Part shown: positions 35,123 through 43,213 of the stretch, piece by piece
Layout of the letters: the number at the start of each line of letters is the position of its first letter
Numbering within the stretch: the stretch's first letter is position 1
Assembly: GCA_003243425.1 (NCBI GenBank)
Contig: QFQP01000014.1
Location: 90,562-154,561, forward strand
DNA from: Archangium gephyra
Lineage (GTDB): Bacteria > Myxococcota > Myxococcia > Myxococcales > Myxococcaceae
Reading direction: 5' to 3'
DNA: 64,000 nt
The notes under the pieces: generated by a model
Databases searched by the model: none
Seen by the model: only the letters and a program-made list of their open reading frames with translations
What the model was told of the DNA's origin: nothing
Translations under genes and position numbers: made by a program

Positions 35123-35983
35123 ATGAAGCCGGTCACCATCCACACGCTCAAGAAGTTGAAGGATGCAGGTCAGAAGATCTGCATGGTCACCGCCTACGAC
35201 GCGACGTTCGCGCGGCTGTTCGACGAAGCCGGCGCCGACGTTCTGCTGGTGGGCGATTCCGTCGGCATGGTGGTTCAGGGTCACGAGTCGACCCTGCCGG
35301 TGACGATGGATCAGATGGTCTACCACTCCCGTGCCGTGGTTCGCGGAACGAAGCGCGCGCACGTGGTGGGCGACATGCCGTTCATGAGCTACCAGAACTC
35401 GGTGGAGGAGGCCGTTCGCAACGCGGGCCGCCTCGTCGTCGAAGGTGGCGTCGGCAGCGTGAAGCTCGAAGGCGGGCAGGAGTTCGCCGAGGTGATTTCA
35501 CGCATCGTGCGCGCCTCGATTCCGGTGATGGGCCACCTCGGGCTCACGCCGCAGTCGGTGCACAAGATGGGCGGCTACGTCGTGCAGGGGCGCGACGAAG
35601 ACACGGCCCGCAAGCTCGTCGCTGACGCCGTCGCGCTCGAGCAGGCCGGTTGCTACTCGATCGTGCTCGAAGGCGTGCCGATGGAGCTGGCGAGGACCAT
35701 CACCGAGAAGTTGTCGATTCCCGTCATCGGGATCGGCGCCGGTAAACACTGCGATGGCCAGGTGCTGGTCAGCTACGACCTGCTGGGGCTCAACCCGCAC
35801 TTCAAGCCGAAGTTCGTGAAGCACTATGCGACCCTCGGTGAGAGCGTGAAGGAAGCCGCCGGCTCGTACTTCGACGAAGTGCGCAGCGGGTCGTTCCCCG
35901 ACGAAGCGCACTCGTTCCACACCATGCGACTGGTGCCCGAGCAGCGCGAAGAGAAGACCGCCGTCTACAGCGTTCCGGTCTGA
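35123..35983 (+). CDS. panB: 3-methyl-2-oxobutanoate hydroxymethyltransferase (ketopantoate synthase)
   Basis: 286 aa. It transfers a hydroxymethyl group from methylene-tetrahydrofolate to alpha-ketoisovalerate, the first step of pantothenate synthesis. Family motifs: CMVTAYDATFARLFDEAGAD, VGDSVGMVVQGHESTLPVTM (Mg-binding Asp), VKLEGGQEF, GHLGLTPQSVHKMGGYVVQG and the highly conserved IGIGAGKHCDGQVLV. A strong Shine-Dalgarno (GGAGGTGA) precedes ATG 35123. It lies 8 bp ahead of panC, the usual pairing. Confidence 0.97.
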   Translation: MKPVTIHTLKKLKDAGQKICMVTAYDATFARLFDEAGADVLLVGDSVGMVVQGHESTLPVTMDQMVYHSRAVVRGTKRAHVVGDMPFMSYQNSVEEAVRNAGRLVVEGGVGSVKLEGGQEFAEVISRIVRASIPVMGHLGLTPQSVHKMGGYVVQGRDEDTARKLVADAVALEQAGCYSIVLEGVPMELARTITEKLSIPVIGIGAGKHCDGQVLVSYDLLGLNPHFKPKFVKHYATLGESVKEAAGSYFDEVRSGSFPDEAHSFHTMRLVPEQREEKTAVYSVPV

Positions 35984-35991
35984 GTCCCGTC

Positions 35992-36858
35992 ATGAGCAGC
36001 ACTCCGTTGATCTGGAAGACGCCGGCCGAGGTTCGCGCCTGGGTTCAGGCGTCACAACAGCGCGGTCACCGCATCGCGCTGGTCCCCACCATGGGCTTTC
36101 TGCACGACGGTCACCTCTCGCTGATGCGGGAAGGTGGCCGGCGCGCCGACGTGGTGGCCGCGAGCATCTTCGTGAACCCCACCCAGTTCGGGCCGAAAGA
36201 AGACCTCTCGCGCTACCCACGCGATGCAGAAGGCGACCTCGCCAAGTGTGCGAGCGCGGGCGTGGTCGGCGTGTACATGCCCGAGCCGTCGACGGTGTAC
36301 CCGCCGGGCTACCAGACGTCCGTGAACGTCGAAGAGGTCTCACAGGGGCTCGATGGGGCGTCGCGGCCAGGCCACTTCCGTGGCGTGGCGACCGTGGTCA
36401 CCAAGCTGCTCGCGTTGTTCCGGCCCGACGTCGCGCTCTTCGGCGAGAAGGACTACCAGCAACTGCAGGTCATCTCGCGGCTCGCGCGCGACCTCGAGCT
36501 GGGGGTGGAGATCGTCGGCATGCCCACGCTGCGCGAGGCCGACGGGCTGGCGATGAGCTCGCGCAACTCGTACCTCTCGGTCGACGAGCGACAGCGCGCG
36601 CTGGGGCTCTCGCGTGGGCTCTTCGCGGCACAGAAGCTCGCAGCGGCGGGCGAGGGCGACGTGGAGACGCTCCGCGCGGTGATTCGCGACGAGCTGGTGA
36701 AGGTCGACGCGCGCGAAGACTACGTGGCCATCGTCGACGCTGCGTCGCTGCAGCCCCTCACGTCGTTGACGCCCGGCAGCCCTGCGCGCGCGCTGATCGC
36801 GGCGTTCATGGGCACCACGCGGCTCATCGACAACGTCGCGCTGTTGCGACGCCACTGA
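35992..36858 (+). CDS. panC: Pantothenate synthetase (pantoate-beta-alanine ligase)
   Basis: 288 aa. It condenses pantoate with beta-alanine using ATP, the last step of pantothenate synthesis. Family signatures include PTMGFLHDGHLSLMR (HxGH nucleotide-binding motif as HDGH), IFVNPTQFGPKEDLSRYPR, GVATVVTKLLALFRPDVALF, GEKDYQQLQVI and MSSRNSYLS (KMSKS-equivalent loop). Length is normal. It sits 8 bp after panB in an operon; panD (aspartate decarboxylase) is not in the window. Confidence 0.97.
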   Translation: MSSTPLIWKTPAEVRAWVQASQQRGHRIALVPTMGFLHDGHLSLMREGGRRADVVAASIFVNPTQFGPKEDLSRYPRDAEGDLAKCASAGVVGVYMPEPSTVYPPGYQTSVNVEEVSQGLDGASRPGHFRGVATVVTKLLALFRPDVALFGEKDYQQLQVISRLARDLELGVEIVGMPTLREADGLAMSSRNSYLSVDERQRALGLSRGLFAAQKLAAAGEGDVETLRAVIRDELVKVDAREDYVAIVDAASLQPLTSLTPGSPARALIAAFMGTTRLIDNVALLRRH

Positions 36859-36901
36859 ACCTGCATGCATTTGGTCGCACAGGACGGGCAGAGTGCGCGC
36901 C

Positions 36902-39046
36902 ATGCGCCTGCTCATCCCTGGAATTCTGGCAGCGACTCTGGCCGCGTGTTCGTGCGGCGGTCAGACGTGCAGCGCTTCGGCTGAATGTGGCGCAGGCTTC
37001 GTCTGCTCGGGCGGCACCTGCCAGCTCGCGGGTTCGACCGGCGGCGGCGCGGGCACCGCCGGGGGTGGCGACGGCGGCGCGACCGGTGGTGGCAGCGCGT
37101 CGACCGGCGGTGGAGGCGGCAGCACCAACCTCGCCGTCACCAGCATCGCCATTTCGCCGGCCACGGTGACCTTGTCGTCGCTCGAAGGCTCGCAGCCCAC
37201 GCAGGACTTCACGGTCACCGCCACCTACAGCGACGGCAGCACGCGCGTGGTGTCCGACGCGGAGTTCACCGTCGACAAGCTGGCCATCGGCACCATCACG
37301 GCGGTGGGCGGCCGCTTCACGGCTTCGGGCATCGTGGGTGGCCTGGCGACCATCTCGGCGACGTATGCGAGCGGCGGCGGTTCGGCGAACGCGCAGGCCA
37401 CGGTGCTGGTGCAGCTCGAGTTCATCCGCTTCATTCCCGGCACCAACAGCAACCCGACGCTCAGCCGTTTCGCGGGGGCTTCGGTGAGCGATCCCGCGCG
37501 GGCGCCGAACGTCGTCTACCCGCTCGATCGCGTGGTCTTCCCGCAGAACGTGGCGCCGCCCGACGTGCAATGGCTCGATGGCAACACGGGCGACCAGTTC
37601 CGCGTGCGCATCTCGAAGAGTGACTTCGTCTTCAACAGCTACACGACCGAAGACGGCAACCATCACCTGCAGCTCGAGCCGATTCCGTGGCGTTCGCTGG
37701 CGCAGACCAACCCCGACCTCGACGCCACGCTGGTGGTCACGCGGTGGGATTCCGCGACGCAGGAGCTCATCGACAGTGCGCCCGTCACGCTCAAGTTCGC
37801 GCGCGGCGCGGTCGCAGGGTCCGTCTACTACTGGGACATTCTGCGCGGCCGCATCGTTCGCATCGACGACGGCACCACGAGCCGCACCGAGTTCATGCCC
37901 ACGCCGCCCGACGCCGTGAAGGCCACGCCGGACGAGGCGCCCTGTGTCGGGTGTCACACCGTTTCCCCGAGCGGCCGCTACATGGCTGGCCGGCTGGGCG
38001 GCGGCGACAACATCGGCGCGGTGTTCGACCTCACGCAAGACCTGACGCCAGCGCCGGCGCCGACGGTGTGGCCGGTGAGCAATGGCAGCATGGGCGCCGA
38101 GACCGCGCGCTGGTGGTTCTCGTCGTTCAACCCCACCGAGACGCGCCTCGTCGTCTCGCGCAACGAGACCGGCGGCAACGAGATGGCCTTCGTGGACCCG
38201 ATGACTGGACAGTTCGTGTCGGTCAGCGGCATTCCCGGCCATCGCGTCACGCACCCTGCGTGGTCGCCCGACGGCGCGAAGATCGCGTACGTGTCGTTCC
38301 CGAACCCCGGCTCGTGGGGCGGCGACTCGACGCAAGGTGACATCGGCGTGGTGCAGGTCACCGGCCCCGACGCGCTCGGCGCCGCGACCATCATTCATCA
38401 AGGCGAGACCCTGCGTGGCGTGCTGCTCGACGGTGGCGCCGATTCGTACCCGTCGTGGACGCCCGACTCTGCGTGGCTGGCCTTCGGTCACGGCGAGAAC
38501 AACCGCAGTGAGACCGCGAAGGGCTCGCTGTACATGATGAGGCCTGACGGCACCGAGCTGCGGCGGCTCGACAACGCGTCAGGCGGAGGCGCGACCGTGG
38601 TCGCCTTCCAGCCGCGGTTCTCACCCTTCAAGACCGGCGGCTACTACTGGGTCAGCTACCTGTCGCGCCGCGACTACGGCAACGCGCAGGTCGGCACGCG
38701 CGGCAAAGACCTGCAGCAGATCTGGGTCTCGGCGGTGTCTGAAAACCCGCAGCCCGGTCAGGACCCCAGCCAGGTCGGGTTCTGGCTGCCCGGCCAGAGC
38801 ACCGCGTCGCGCAACATCTCGGCGTTCTGGGCGCCGCGCGCGTGCCGAGCCGAGGGCGCCGGCTGTACGGTCGGCTCGGAGTGCTGCAGCGGTGACTGCC
38901 GCAGCAATGGGTCGACGCTGGTGTGCTCGCCGCCGCCGCCCGAGCGGTGCCGGCGTGAAGGCGAGACCTGCGGTGGCAGCGGCGACTGCTGCCCGGGCAC
39001 GGGTCTGGCCTGCCAGCAGAACGTCTGCATCTACGACATCGGCTGA
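36902..39046 (+). CDS. TolB/PD40-repeat lipoprotein with one c-type heme motif and Cys-rich tail
   Basis: 714 aa from ATG 36902. Lipobox LAAC is near residue 16, then a Cys-rich patch (CSASAECGAGFVCSGGTC) and a Gly/Ser/Thr linker. Residues ~75-170 form a bacterial Ig-like (Big_2) domain (LAVTSIAISPATVTLSSLEG). A single CVGCH heme-binding motif lies about residue 345. Residues ~350-620 hold PD40/TolB-type propeller repeats (HPAWSPDGAKIAYVSF, SYPSWTPDSAWLAFGHGEN). The C-terminus has two Dickkopf-like Cys knots (CRAEGAGCTVGSECCSGDC; CRREGETCGGSGDCC). It is surface- or periplasm-facing. The combination is characteristic of myxobacterial exported proteins; function unknown. Confidence 0.75.
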   Translation: MRLLIPGILAATLAACSCGGQTCSASAECGAGFVCSGGTCQLAGSTGGGAGTAGGGDGGATGGGSASTGGGGGSTNLAVTSIAISPATVTLSSLEGSQPTQDFTVTATYSDGSTRVVSDAEFTVDKLAIGTITAVGGRFTASGIVGGLATISATYASGGGSANAQATVLVQLEFIRFIPGTNSNPTLSRFAGASVSDPARAPNVVYPLDRVVFPQNVAPPDVQWLDGNTGDQFRVRISKSDFVFNSYTTEDGNHHLQLEPIPWRSLAQTNPDLDATLVVTRWDSATQELIDSAPVTLKFARGAVAGSVYYWDILRGRIVRIDDGTTSRTEFMPTPPDAVKATPDEAPCVGCHTVSPSGRYMAGRLGGGDNIGAVFDLTQDLTPAPAPTVWPVSNGSMGAETARWWFSSFNPTETRLVVSRNETGGNEMAFVDPMTGQFVSVSGIPGHRVTHPAWSPDGAKIAYVSFPNPGSWGGDSTQGDIGVVQVTGPDALGAATIIHQGETLRGVLLDGGADSYPSWTPDSAWLAFGHGENNRSETAKGSLYMMRPDGTELRRLDNASGGGATVVAFQPRFSPFKTGGYYWVSYLSRRDYGNAQVGTRGKDLQQIWVSAVSENPQPGQDPSQVGFWLPGQSTASRNISAFWAPRACRAEGAGCTVGSECCSGDCRSNGSTLVCSPPPPERCRREGETCGGSGDCCPGTGLACQQNVCIYDIG

Positions 39047-39098
39047 GCCGGTAGCCCTCGACAAAGCCACGCCGTTGTCGGAGTAAGGCCCAGAATTC

Positions 39099-39566
39099 AT
39101 GGCCCCCAAACGCGACAACGGCACCCGGCTCATCTGCGAGAACCGACGCGCGCGTTTCGACTACGTCATCGACGACACGCTCGAGGCGGGCATCGCGCTG
39201 ATGGGCAGCGAGGTGAAGGCGCTTCGCATCGGCGAGGCCTCACTTTCCGACAGCTACGCGTTACCCGAGCGCAACGAGCTGTTCCTGCACAACGCCCACA
39301 TCGGGGCGTACAAGCCCGCCAGCCAGTTCGGCCATCTGCCGATTCGCCCGCGGAAATTGCTGATTCACCGCGCCGAATTCGATCGCTGGGCGGCGAAGGT
39401 GAAGGAGCGGGGTTATTCGATCATCCCGCTGGAGCTGTACTTCAAGGAAGGCCGCGCGAAGGTGAAGCTCGGTCTGGCGAAGGGCAAGACAGGCCTCGAT
39501 CGTCGCGACACGATCAAAGACAGAGAAGCAAAGCGCGAGATGGACCGCGCCATGCGGAGACGGTGA
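39099..39566 (+). CDS. smpB: SsrA-binding protein SmpB
   Basis: 155 aa. It binds tmRNA and enters stalled ribosomes for trans-translation, so that incomplete proteins receive the degradation tag. Motifs: CENRRARFDYVIDDTLEAGI, LMGSEVKALRIGEASLSDSY, HIGAYKPASQFGH, RPRKLLIHRAEFDRW, and the basic C-terminal tail (DTIKDREAKREMDRAMRRR) that reads the mRNA channel. The next gene is the ClpXP adaptor sspB, 6 bp away. No tmRNA gene (ssrA) was seen in the window. Confidence 0.97.
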   Translation: MAPKRDNGTRLICENRRARFDYVIDDTLEAGIALMGSEVKALRIGEASLSDSYALPERNELFLHNAHIGAYKPASQFGHLPIRPRKLLIHRAEFDRWAAKVKERGYSIIPLELYFKEGRAKVKLGLAKGKTGLDRRDTIKDREAKREMDRAMRRR

Positions 39567-39572
39567 CCGTTC

Positions 39573-40079
39573 GTGAGCGACCGACGCGAGACAGAAAAGA
39601 AGAGCCGCCTGCTGGAGGCCCTCGAGCAGGGCCTGACGCAGATTCACCTCGACGCGCGCCGCCCCGGCGTCATCGTGCCCGAGCAGTTTCGTGGTGAGCA
39701 TCACCTGCGCCTGAACCTCTCGTACCGGTTCGATCCTCCCGATCTCTCGGTGAGCGACTGGGGCGTGCGGCAGACGCTGTCATTCGGTGGCAGCCGTTTC
39801 ACCGTCGGGCTGCCGTGGTCGGCGGTGTACGCGGTGGCGTCGCTCGTCTCCCAGGACCTGTGGATGTTCCCCGACGACATGCCGGTGGAGCTGGTGGAAG
39901 CCGCGACCGAGAAGGTGAAGATGCCTCCGGAGGCCGGCGAACCGGGCTCGACCGACGCGCAAGCGCCCCGGACGCCGCGTGCGGTGTTGCGCGAGGTGGT
40001 GTCGAACCTCCCGCCCGAGGGCGAAGACACGGCTCCGAAGGAACCTCCCAAGCGTGGCCACCTGCGCCTCGTGAAGTGA
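39573..40079 (+). CDS. sspB: SspB-family ClpXP adaptor (stringent starvation protein B)
   Basis: 168 aa from GTG 39573. The N-terminal domain matches the SspB substrate-binding fold (EQGLTQIHLDARRPGVIVP, HLRLNLSYRFDPPDLSVSDWG, VRQTLSFGGSRFTVGLPWSAVYA). That fold binds ssrA tags. The C-terminal part is a flexible Pro/Glu-rich linker ending in a short basic/hydrophobic tail (PKRGHLRLVK), the position of the ClpX-docking peptide in this family. It follows smpB by 6 bp, so tagging and tag delivery are co-expressed. The role is inferred from family and neighbour. Confidence 0.9.
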   Translation: MSDRRETEKKSRLLEALEQGLTQIHLDARRPGVIVPEQFRGEHHLRLNLSYRFDPPDLSVSDWGVRQTLSFGGSRFTVGLPWSAVYAVASLVSQDLWMFPDDMPVELVEAATEKVKMPPEAGEPGSTDAQAPRTPRAVLREVVSNLPPEGEDTAPKEPPKRGHLRLVK

Positions 40080-40086
40080 GTCAACG

Positions 40087-40950
40087 ATGTCGTCGCCCGC
40101 CTTCCGCCGCGTGGCGGTGCTCTCGCTGGTGTGGTCGCTGTTCGTCATCATCTGGGGCGCGTACGTGCGCGCCTCGGGCAGTGGCGCGGGGTGCGGCGAT
40201 CACTGGCCCAACTGCAACGGCGAGCTGATTCCGCGCAGCCCCACCGCCCAGACCGTCATCGAGTTCACCCACCGCACCACCAGCGGTGTCGCGTTGTTGT
40301 TGTCCATCGCGGTCTGCGTGATGGCCGTGCGCGCGTTCACCAAAGGGCATCCGACGCGTCGCTTCGCGATCGCGCAGCTGGTGCTCATGCTCACCGAAGC
40401 GGCGCTGGGCGCGTTGCTGGTGAAGGCGGAGCTGGTCGCCAACAACGCGACGGCGTCACGCGCGGCGGCGATGTCGATTCACCTCATCAACACCTTCCTG
40501 CTCGTCGCCGCGATGGTGCTGACCGTCTTTCACGCGTGGGAAGGCGACGTGCGCGCGAAGTGGCGCGGCCTGGCCGGCGGCTTGTCGTGGCTGGCGATGT
40601 CGCTGGTGATGCTCGTCGGCGTCAGCGGCGCCATCGCGGCGCTCGGCGACACCCTCGTGCAGCAGTCGGTCAACAACCCGTTCGTCGACCTGCTGATTCG
40701 CCTGCGAATTCTCCACCCGCTCATCGCGGTCGTCGCGGCCGCGGTGATGGTGTTCCTCGGCCGCTTCACGTTCGGCGCCACGCGGGGGTGGACGATCGCC
40801 CTGTGGTCTCTGGTGGTGCTGCAGCTCTTCGCGGGGCTCACCAACGTCGCGCTGCAGGCCCCGACGTGGATGCAGCTGGTCCACCTGGGGCTGGCCGACG
40901 CGGTGTGGGTGGTGTTGCTGGTGGCTACGCGGAAGTGGGCGACGGCCTGA
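40087..40950 (+). CDS. ctaA: Heme A synthase (COX15/CtaA family)
   Basis: 287 aa, eight membrane helices. It hydroxylates the C8 methyl of heme O to make heme A for cytochrome oxidase. Signatures: WGAYVRASGSGAGCGDHWPNC with its paired loop cysteines, the heme-ligand histidines in EFTHRTTSGVALLLS, SIHLINTFLLVA and LHPLIAVVAAAV, and QLVHLGLADAVWVVLL near the end. No ctaB or oxidase subunits are nearby. The 3' end overlaps the convergent usp gene by 26 bp. ATG 40087 follows sspB by 7 bp, so it may be co-transcribed. Confidence 0.93.
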   Translation: MSSPAFRRVAVLSLVWSLFVIIWGAYVRASGSGAGCGDHWPNCNGELIPRSPTAQTVIEFTHRTTSGVALLLSIAVCVMAVRAFTKGHPTRRFAIAQLVLMLTEAALGALLVKAELVANNATASRAAAMSIHLINTFLLVAAMVLTVFHAWEGDVRAKWRGLAGGLSWLAMSLVMLVGVSGAIAALGDTLVQQSVNNPFVDLLIRLRILHPLIAVVAAAVMVFLGRFTFGATRGWTIALWSLVVLQLFAGLTNVALQAPTWMQLVHLGLADAVWVVLLVATRKWATA

Positions 40951-41374
40951 CGACCAGCACCGGCACGGTGGCGTGGTGCATGACGCGATCGCTGACCGAG
41001 CCCAGAAACAGGCGCTGCGCGGCGTTGTGACCGCGGGCTCCGACCACCAGCAGATCCGCGCCGAGTTTCCCCGCGAGATCGACCAGCAGCTCTTCGGGAG
41101 AACCGAGCTCGACGCGCGTGGTGATGTGGAGCCCCGGGCGCTCCCTGGCGAGCTCTTCCACGATCGCCTCGGCCTTCTTCACGTCTTCTTCCGAGCGGGA
41201 CGGAGCGGTCGTCACGTACCCGGACATCGGACCGAACGGCAGCACCTGCGGCGTTTCGATGACGAAGAGAAACGTGAGCTTCGCCTTCGTCTGCCCGGCG
41301 AGGCCCATCGCGTAGCGCGCGGCATCGAGCGAAGGCTTACTGCCGTCCACTCCGACGAGGATGTTGGTGACCAT
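40925..41374 (-). CDS. Universal stress protein (UspA family, ATP-binding type)
   Basis: 149 aa. The N-terminus NILVGVDGSKPSLDAARYAM is the UspA start. VVGARGHNAAQRLFLGSVSDRV contains the ATP-binding pattern G-2x-G-9x-G-S, so it belongs to the nucleotide-binding (MJ0577-like) type. The central segment LPFGPMSGYVTTAPSRSEED is a longer loop than in short Usp proteins. Such proteins form cytoplasmic dimers involved in stress survival; a specific partner is not indicated. It overlaps the end of ctaA and follows, on the same strand, the PEGA gene by 9 bp. Confidence 0.92.
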   Translation of the reverse strand: MVTNILVGVDGSKPSLDAARYAMGLAGQTKAKLTFLFVIETPQVLPFGPMSGYVTTAPSRSEEDVKKAEAIVEELARERPGLHITTRVELGSPEELLVDLAGKLGADLLVVGARGHNAAQRLFLGSVSDRVMHHATVPVLVVRPSPTSA

Positions 41375-41383
41375 GAAGTGCTC

Positions 41384-41932
41384 CTATTTCTTGAGTTGAA
41401 CGTCGAGCGTCTGGTCCTGACCGCCTTGAAAGATGCCTTCCCACGTTTTGTAACCACGAGCCTCGAGCCGCACCTTCACGGCGCCGCGCCAGTGATTGTC
41501 GACGGCCCACGGCGTCTGCCCGCGTTCCGTGTCGTCGATGAAGATGCGCGCCCCCGACGGCGTGGAGCTGATGAGCAGTTGACCGTTCGCCGCGGTCATT
41601 CCACGCACGAAGTCTGAGTCGCTGATGCCGTCAGGCACCGGAATTCGAGGGCGGAAAAAGAGGAACGCAGCGAAGGCCAGCGCCCCCAGCACGAGGAAGC
41701 CAATCACGTACTTCACGCCGCTCGAGCGCGACGGTGGCGCAGGCGCCGGTTCAGGCTCCATCTCCACGACGACGGGCGGCGGCTTGCGATCGAGCTCCAG
41801 CTCCGGTGCGCCGGCGGGCGCCGGGGCGAACGGCACGGGCTCGAGCGCTTCCAGCCGTTTTTCAAGGCGACCATCGGCATTCAACGAGGGGCCGTCGAAG
41901 AGCTCGTCGTGCTTCTCGTTGGAATCGCTCAC
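41384..41932 (-). CDS. PEGA-domain membrane-anchored protein
   Basis: 182 aa from GTG 41932. The N-terminal ~70 residues are cytoplasmic and rich in Pro/Glu. One transmembrane helix follows at about 74-96 (VKYVIGFLVLGALAFAAFLF). Then comes a PEGA domain (GQLLISSTPSGARIFIDDTERGQTPWAV..., split over about residues 122-180), a carbohydrate- or surface-layer-associated beta domain. Anchored to the inner membrane with PEGA outside; the role is unknown. It is divergent from the DMT transporter (24-bp gap) and upstream of usp. Confidence 0.82.
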   Translation of the reverse strand: MSDSNEKHDELFDGPSLNADGRLEKRLEALEPVPFAPAPAGAPELELDRKPPPVVVEMEPEPAPAPPSRSSGVKYVIGFLVLGALAFAAFLFFRPRIPVPDGISDSDFVRGMTAANGQLLISSTPSGARIFIDDTERGQTPWAVDNHWRGAVKVRLEARGYKTWEGIFQGGQDQTLDVQLKK

Positions 41933-41956
41933 CCGGTCATTCTGCCTTGGAAAGTC

Positions 41957-42955
41957 ATGAAACCCGCCAGCCATCGGCATAAGGGACCAGCCGTCGTGCC
42001 TGCTCCTGCCAGAAATGGCCCTCTCATCATCGCCACGTCGTCGCTCTTCTTCGGGCTGATGCCGGTCGTCACGCGAATGCTCGCGGGCCTGGTGCCGTCG
42101 CCGCAGATCGCCACCGTGCGCTTCGTGGTGGGGGCGATCGCGTGCCTCAGCTTCTACCTCGTCACCGGCCGCCGCCCCATGGCAACCCAGTGGAGGGCGC
42201 TCGCGCTGCGCGGCATCTTCGGGGGCATCGCCGTCGTCACCTACTTCTTCGCCATCGAACGGCTCGGCGCGGCGCGCGGCACGGCGCTCAACTACACCTC
42301 GCCCATCTACGCGGCGCTCTTCGCGAGCTGGTTCCTCGGCGAACGTTCGACACCTGCGCAGCGGCTCGGGCTCGTGGTCGCGACCGTGGGTGCGGCGGTC
42401 GTCACCTTGTCGACCTCCAGCGACGCGTCTCCGTGGATTCCCGACATCGGCGCCATCGCGGGCATCGTGTCTGCCATCGCGGGCGGCGCTGCGGTCACCA
42501 TGATCCGCAAGCTGCGCAACGACACCGACTCCCTGACGGTGTTCTTCGCGTTCTGCGTGGTCGGCGCGCTGGTGAGCTTCCCGCTTGCCGCGCCCACGTG
42601 GGTTCCGCTCAGCGGAGCTTCGCTGTGGCTCTGCCTGCTGGTCGGCGTGTTGTCGATCGGCGGTCAGCTGCTCTTCACGTGGGGCATGGGCTTCACCAGC
42701 ACCATGACCGGCAGCGCGACGACCCAGCTGGTGCCGATCGTCTCGTGGTTGCTGGCGTTGCTGTGGCTGGGTGAACACCCCACGCCGCTTGGCCTCTGGG
42801 GCGCGCTGATCTGCGTGACGGGCGTGTTGCTCGGCGTGGTTCCGTGGCGCGCGGTGCTCGACCGTCGCTCAGGCGCGGCGCTGCCCCAGCGACAACTCGC
42901 GCAGGTACTCCCACTGGAAGATGCCGGTGCGGTGCAGGTCACCAAAGGTGAATGA
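41957..42955 (+). CDS. EamA-family (DMT superfamily) transporter
   Basis: 332 aa from ATG 41957 (GTG 41996 is an alternative). Ten hydrophobic helices form two EamA repeats. The first ends LNYTSPIYAALFASWFLGE, and the second GSATTQLVPIVSWLLALLWLGE, both with the conserved terminal Gly-Glu. DMT proteins export amino acids or metabolites across the inner membrane; the substrate cannot be inferred. The final ~29 codons lie over the 3' end of the convergent DUF971 gene, an 87-bp antisense overlap. Confidence 0.85.
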   Translation: MKPASHRHKGPAVVPAPARNGPLIIATSSLFFGLMPVVTRMLAGLVPSPQIATVRFVVGAIACLSFYLVTGRRPMATQWRALALRGIFGGIAVVTYFFAIERLGAARGTALNYTSPIYAALFASWFLGERSTPAQRLGLVVATVGAAVVTLSTSSDASPWIPDIGAIAGIVSAIAGGAAVTMIRKLRNDTDSLTVFFAFCVVGALVSFPLAAPTWVPLSGASLWLCLLVGVLSIGGQLLFTWGMGFTSTMTGSATTQLVPIVSWLLALLWLGEHPTPLGLWGALICVTGVLLGVVPWRAVLDRRSGAALPQRQLAQVLPLEDAGAVQVTKGE

Positions 42956-43213
42956 GAGCGCGTAGTTCCCCACGGGCTGCGCTTCGACCACCTTCATCTC
43001 CTGGGGGATGGTCTCGACCTCGAAGGTGCGCTTGCCGCTCCACTCTTCGACGCACTCGGCGCACGGGCAGTACTGCCGCAACACGCGCGCGCTGACCTCG
43101 GTGGTCGTGCCGTCGGTCCACGTGAGTGACAACGACTTCTGGTCTTTCGAGACCACGACCGCGGTGGGCGTGACGACCTTCTTCGACGGCTTGACGGAAT
43201 CCCAGATGCTCAC
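42869..43213 (-). CDS. DUF971-domain protein (GBBH-like N-terminal domain)
   Basis: 114 aa from GTG 43213, which overlaps the upstream stop (GTGA). The domain resembles the N-terminal zinc-binding module of gamma-butyrobetaine hydroxylase: LSLTWTDGTTTEVSARVLRQ, then YCPCAECVEEW with clustered cysteines, and GNYALSFTFGDLHRTGIFQW. Such small proteins are often encoded next to Fe-S assembly or Mrp genes, though here the neighbour is a lipoprotein. Function unknown; a metal-binding role is likely from the Cys cluster. Confidence 0.88.
   Translation of the reverse strand: MSIWDSVKPSKKVVTPTAVVVSKDQKSLSLTWTDGTTTEVSARVLRQYCPCAECVEEWSGKRTFEVETIPQEMKVVEAQPVGNYALSFTFGDLHRTGIFQWEYLRELSLGQRRA

Noticed and set aside
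34309..35151. A 280-codon minus-strand frame opposite the deoxynucleoside kinase
   Set aside because: The plus-strand kinase has a P-loop and family motifs throughout, and the minus frame is its shadow.
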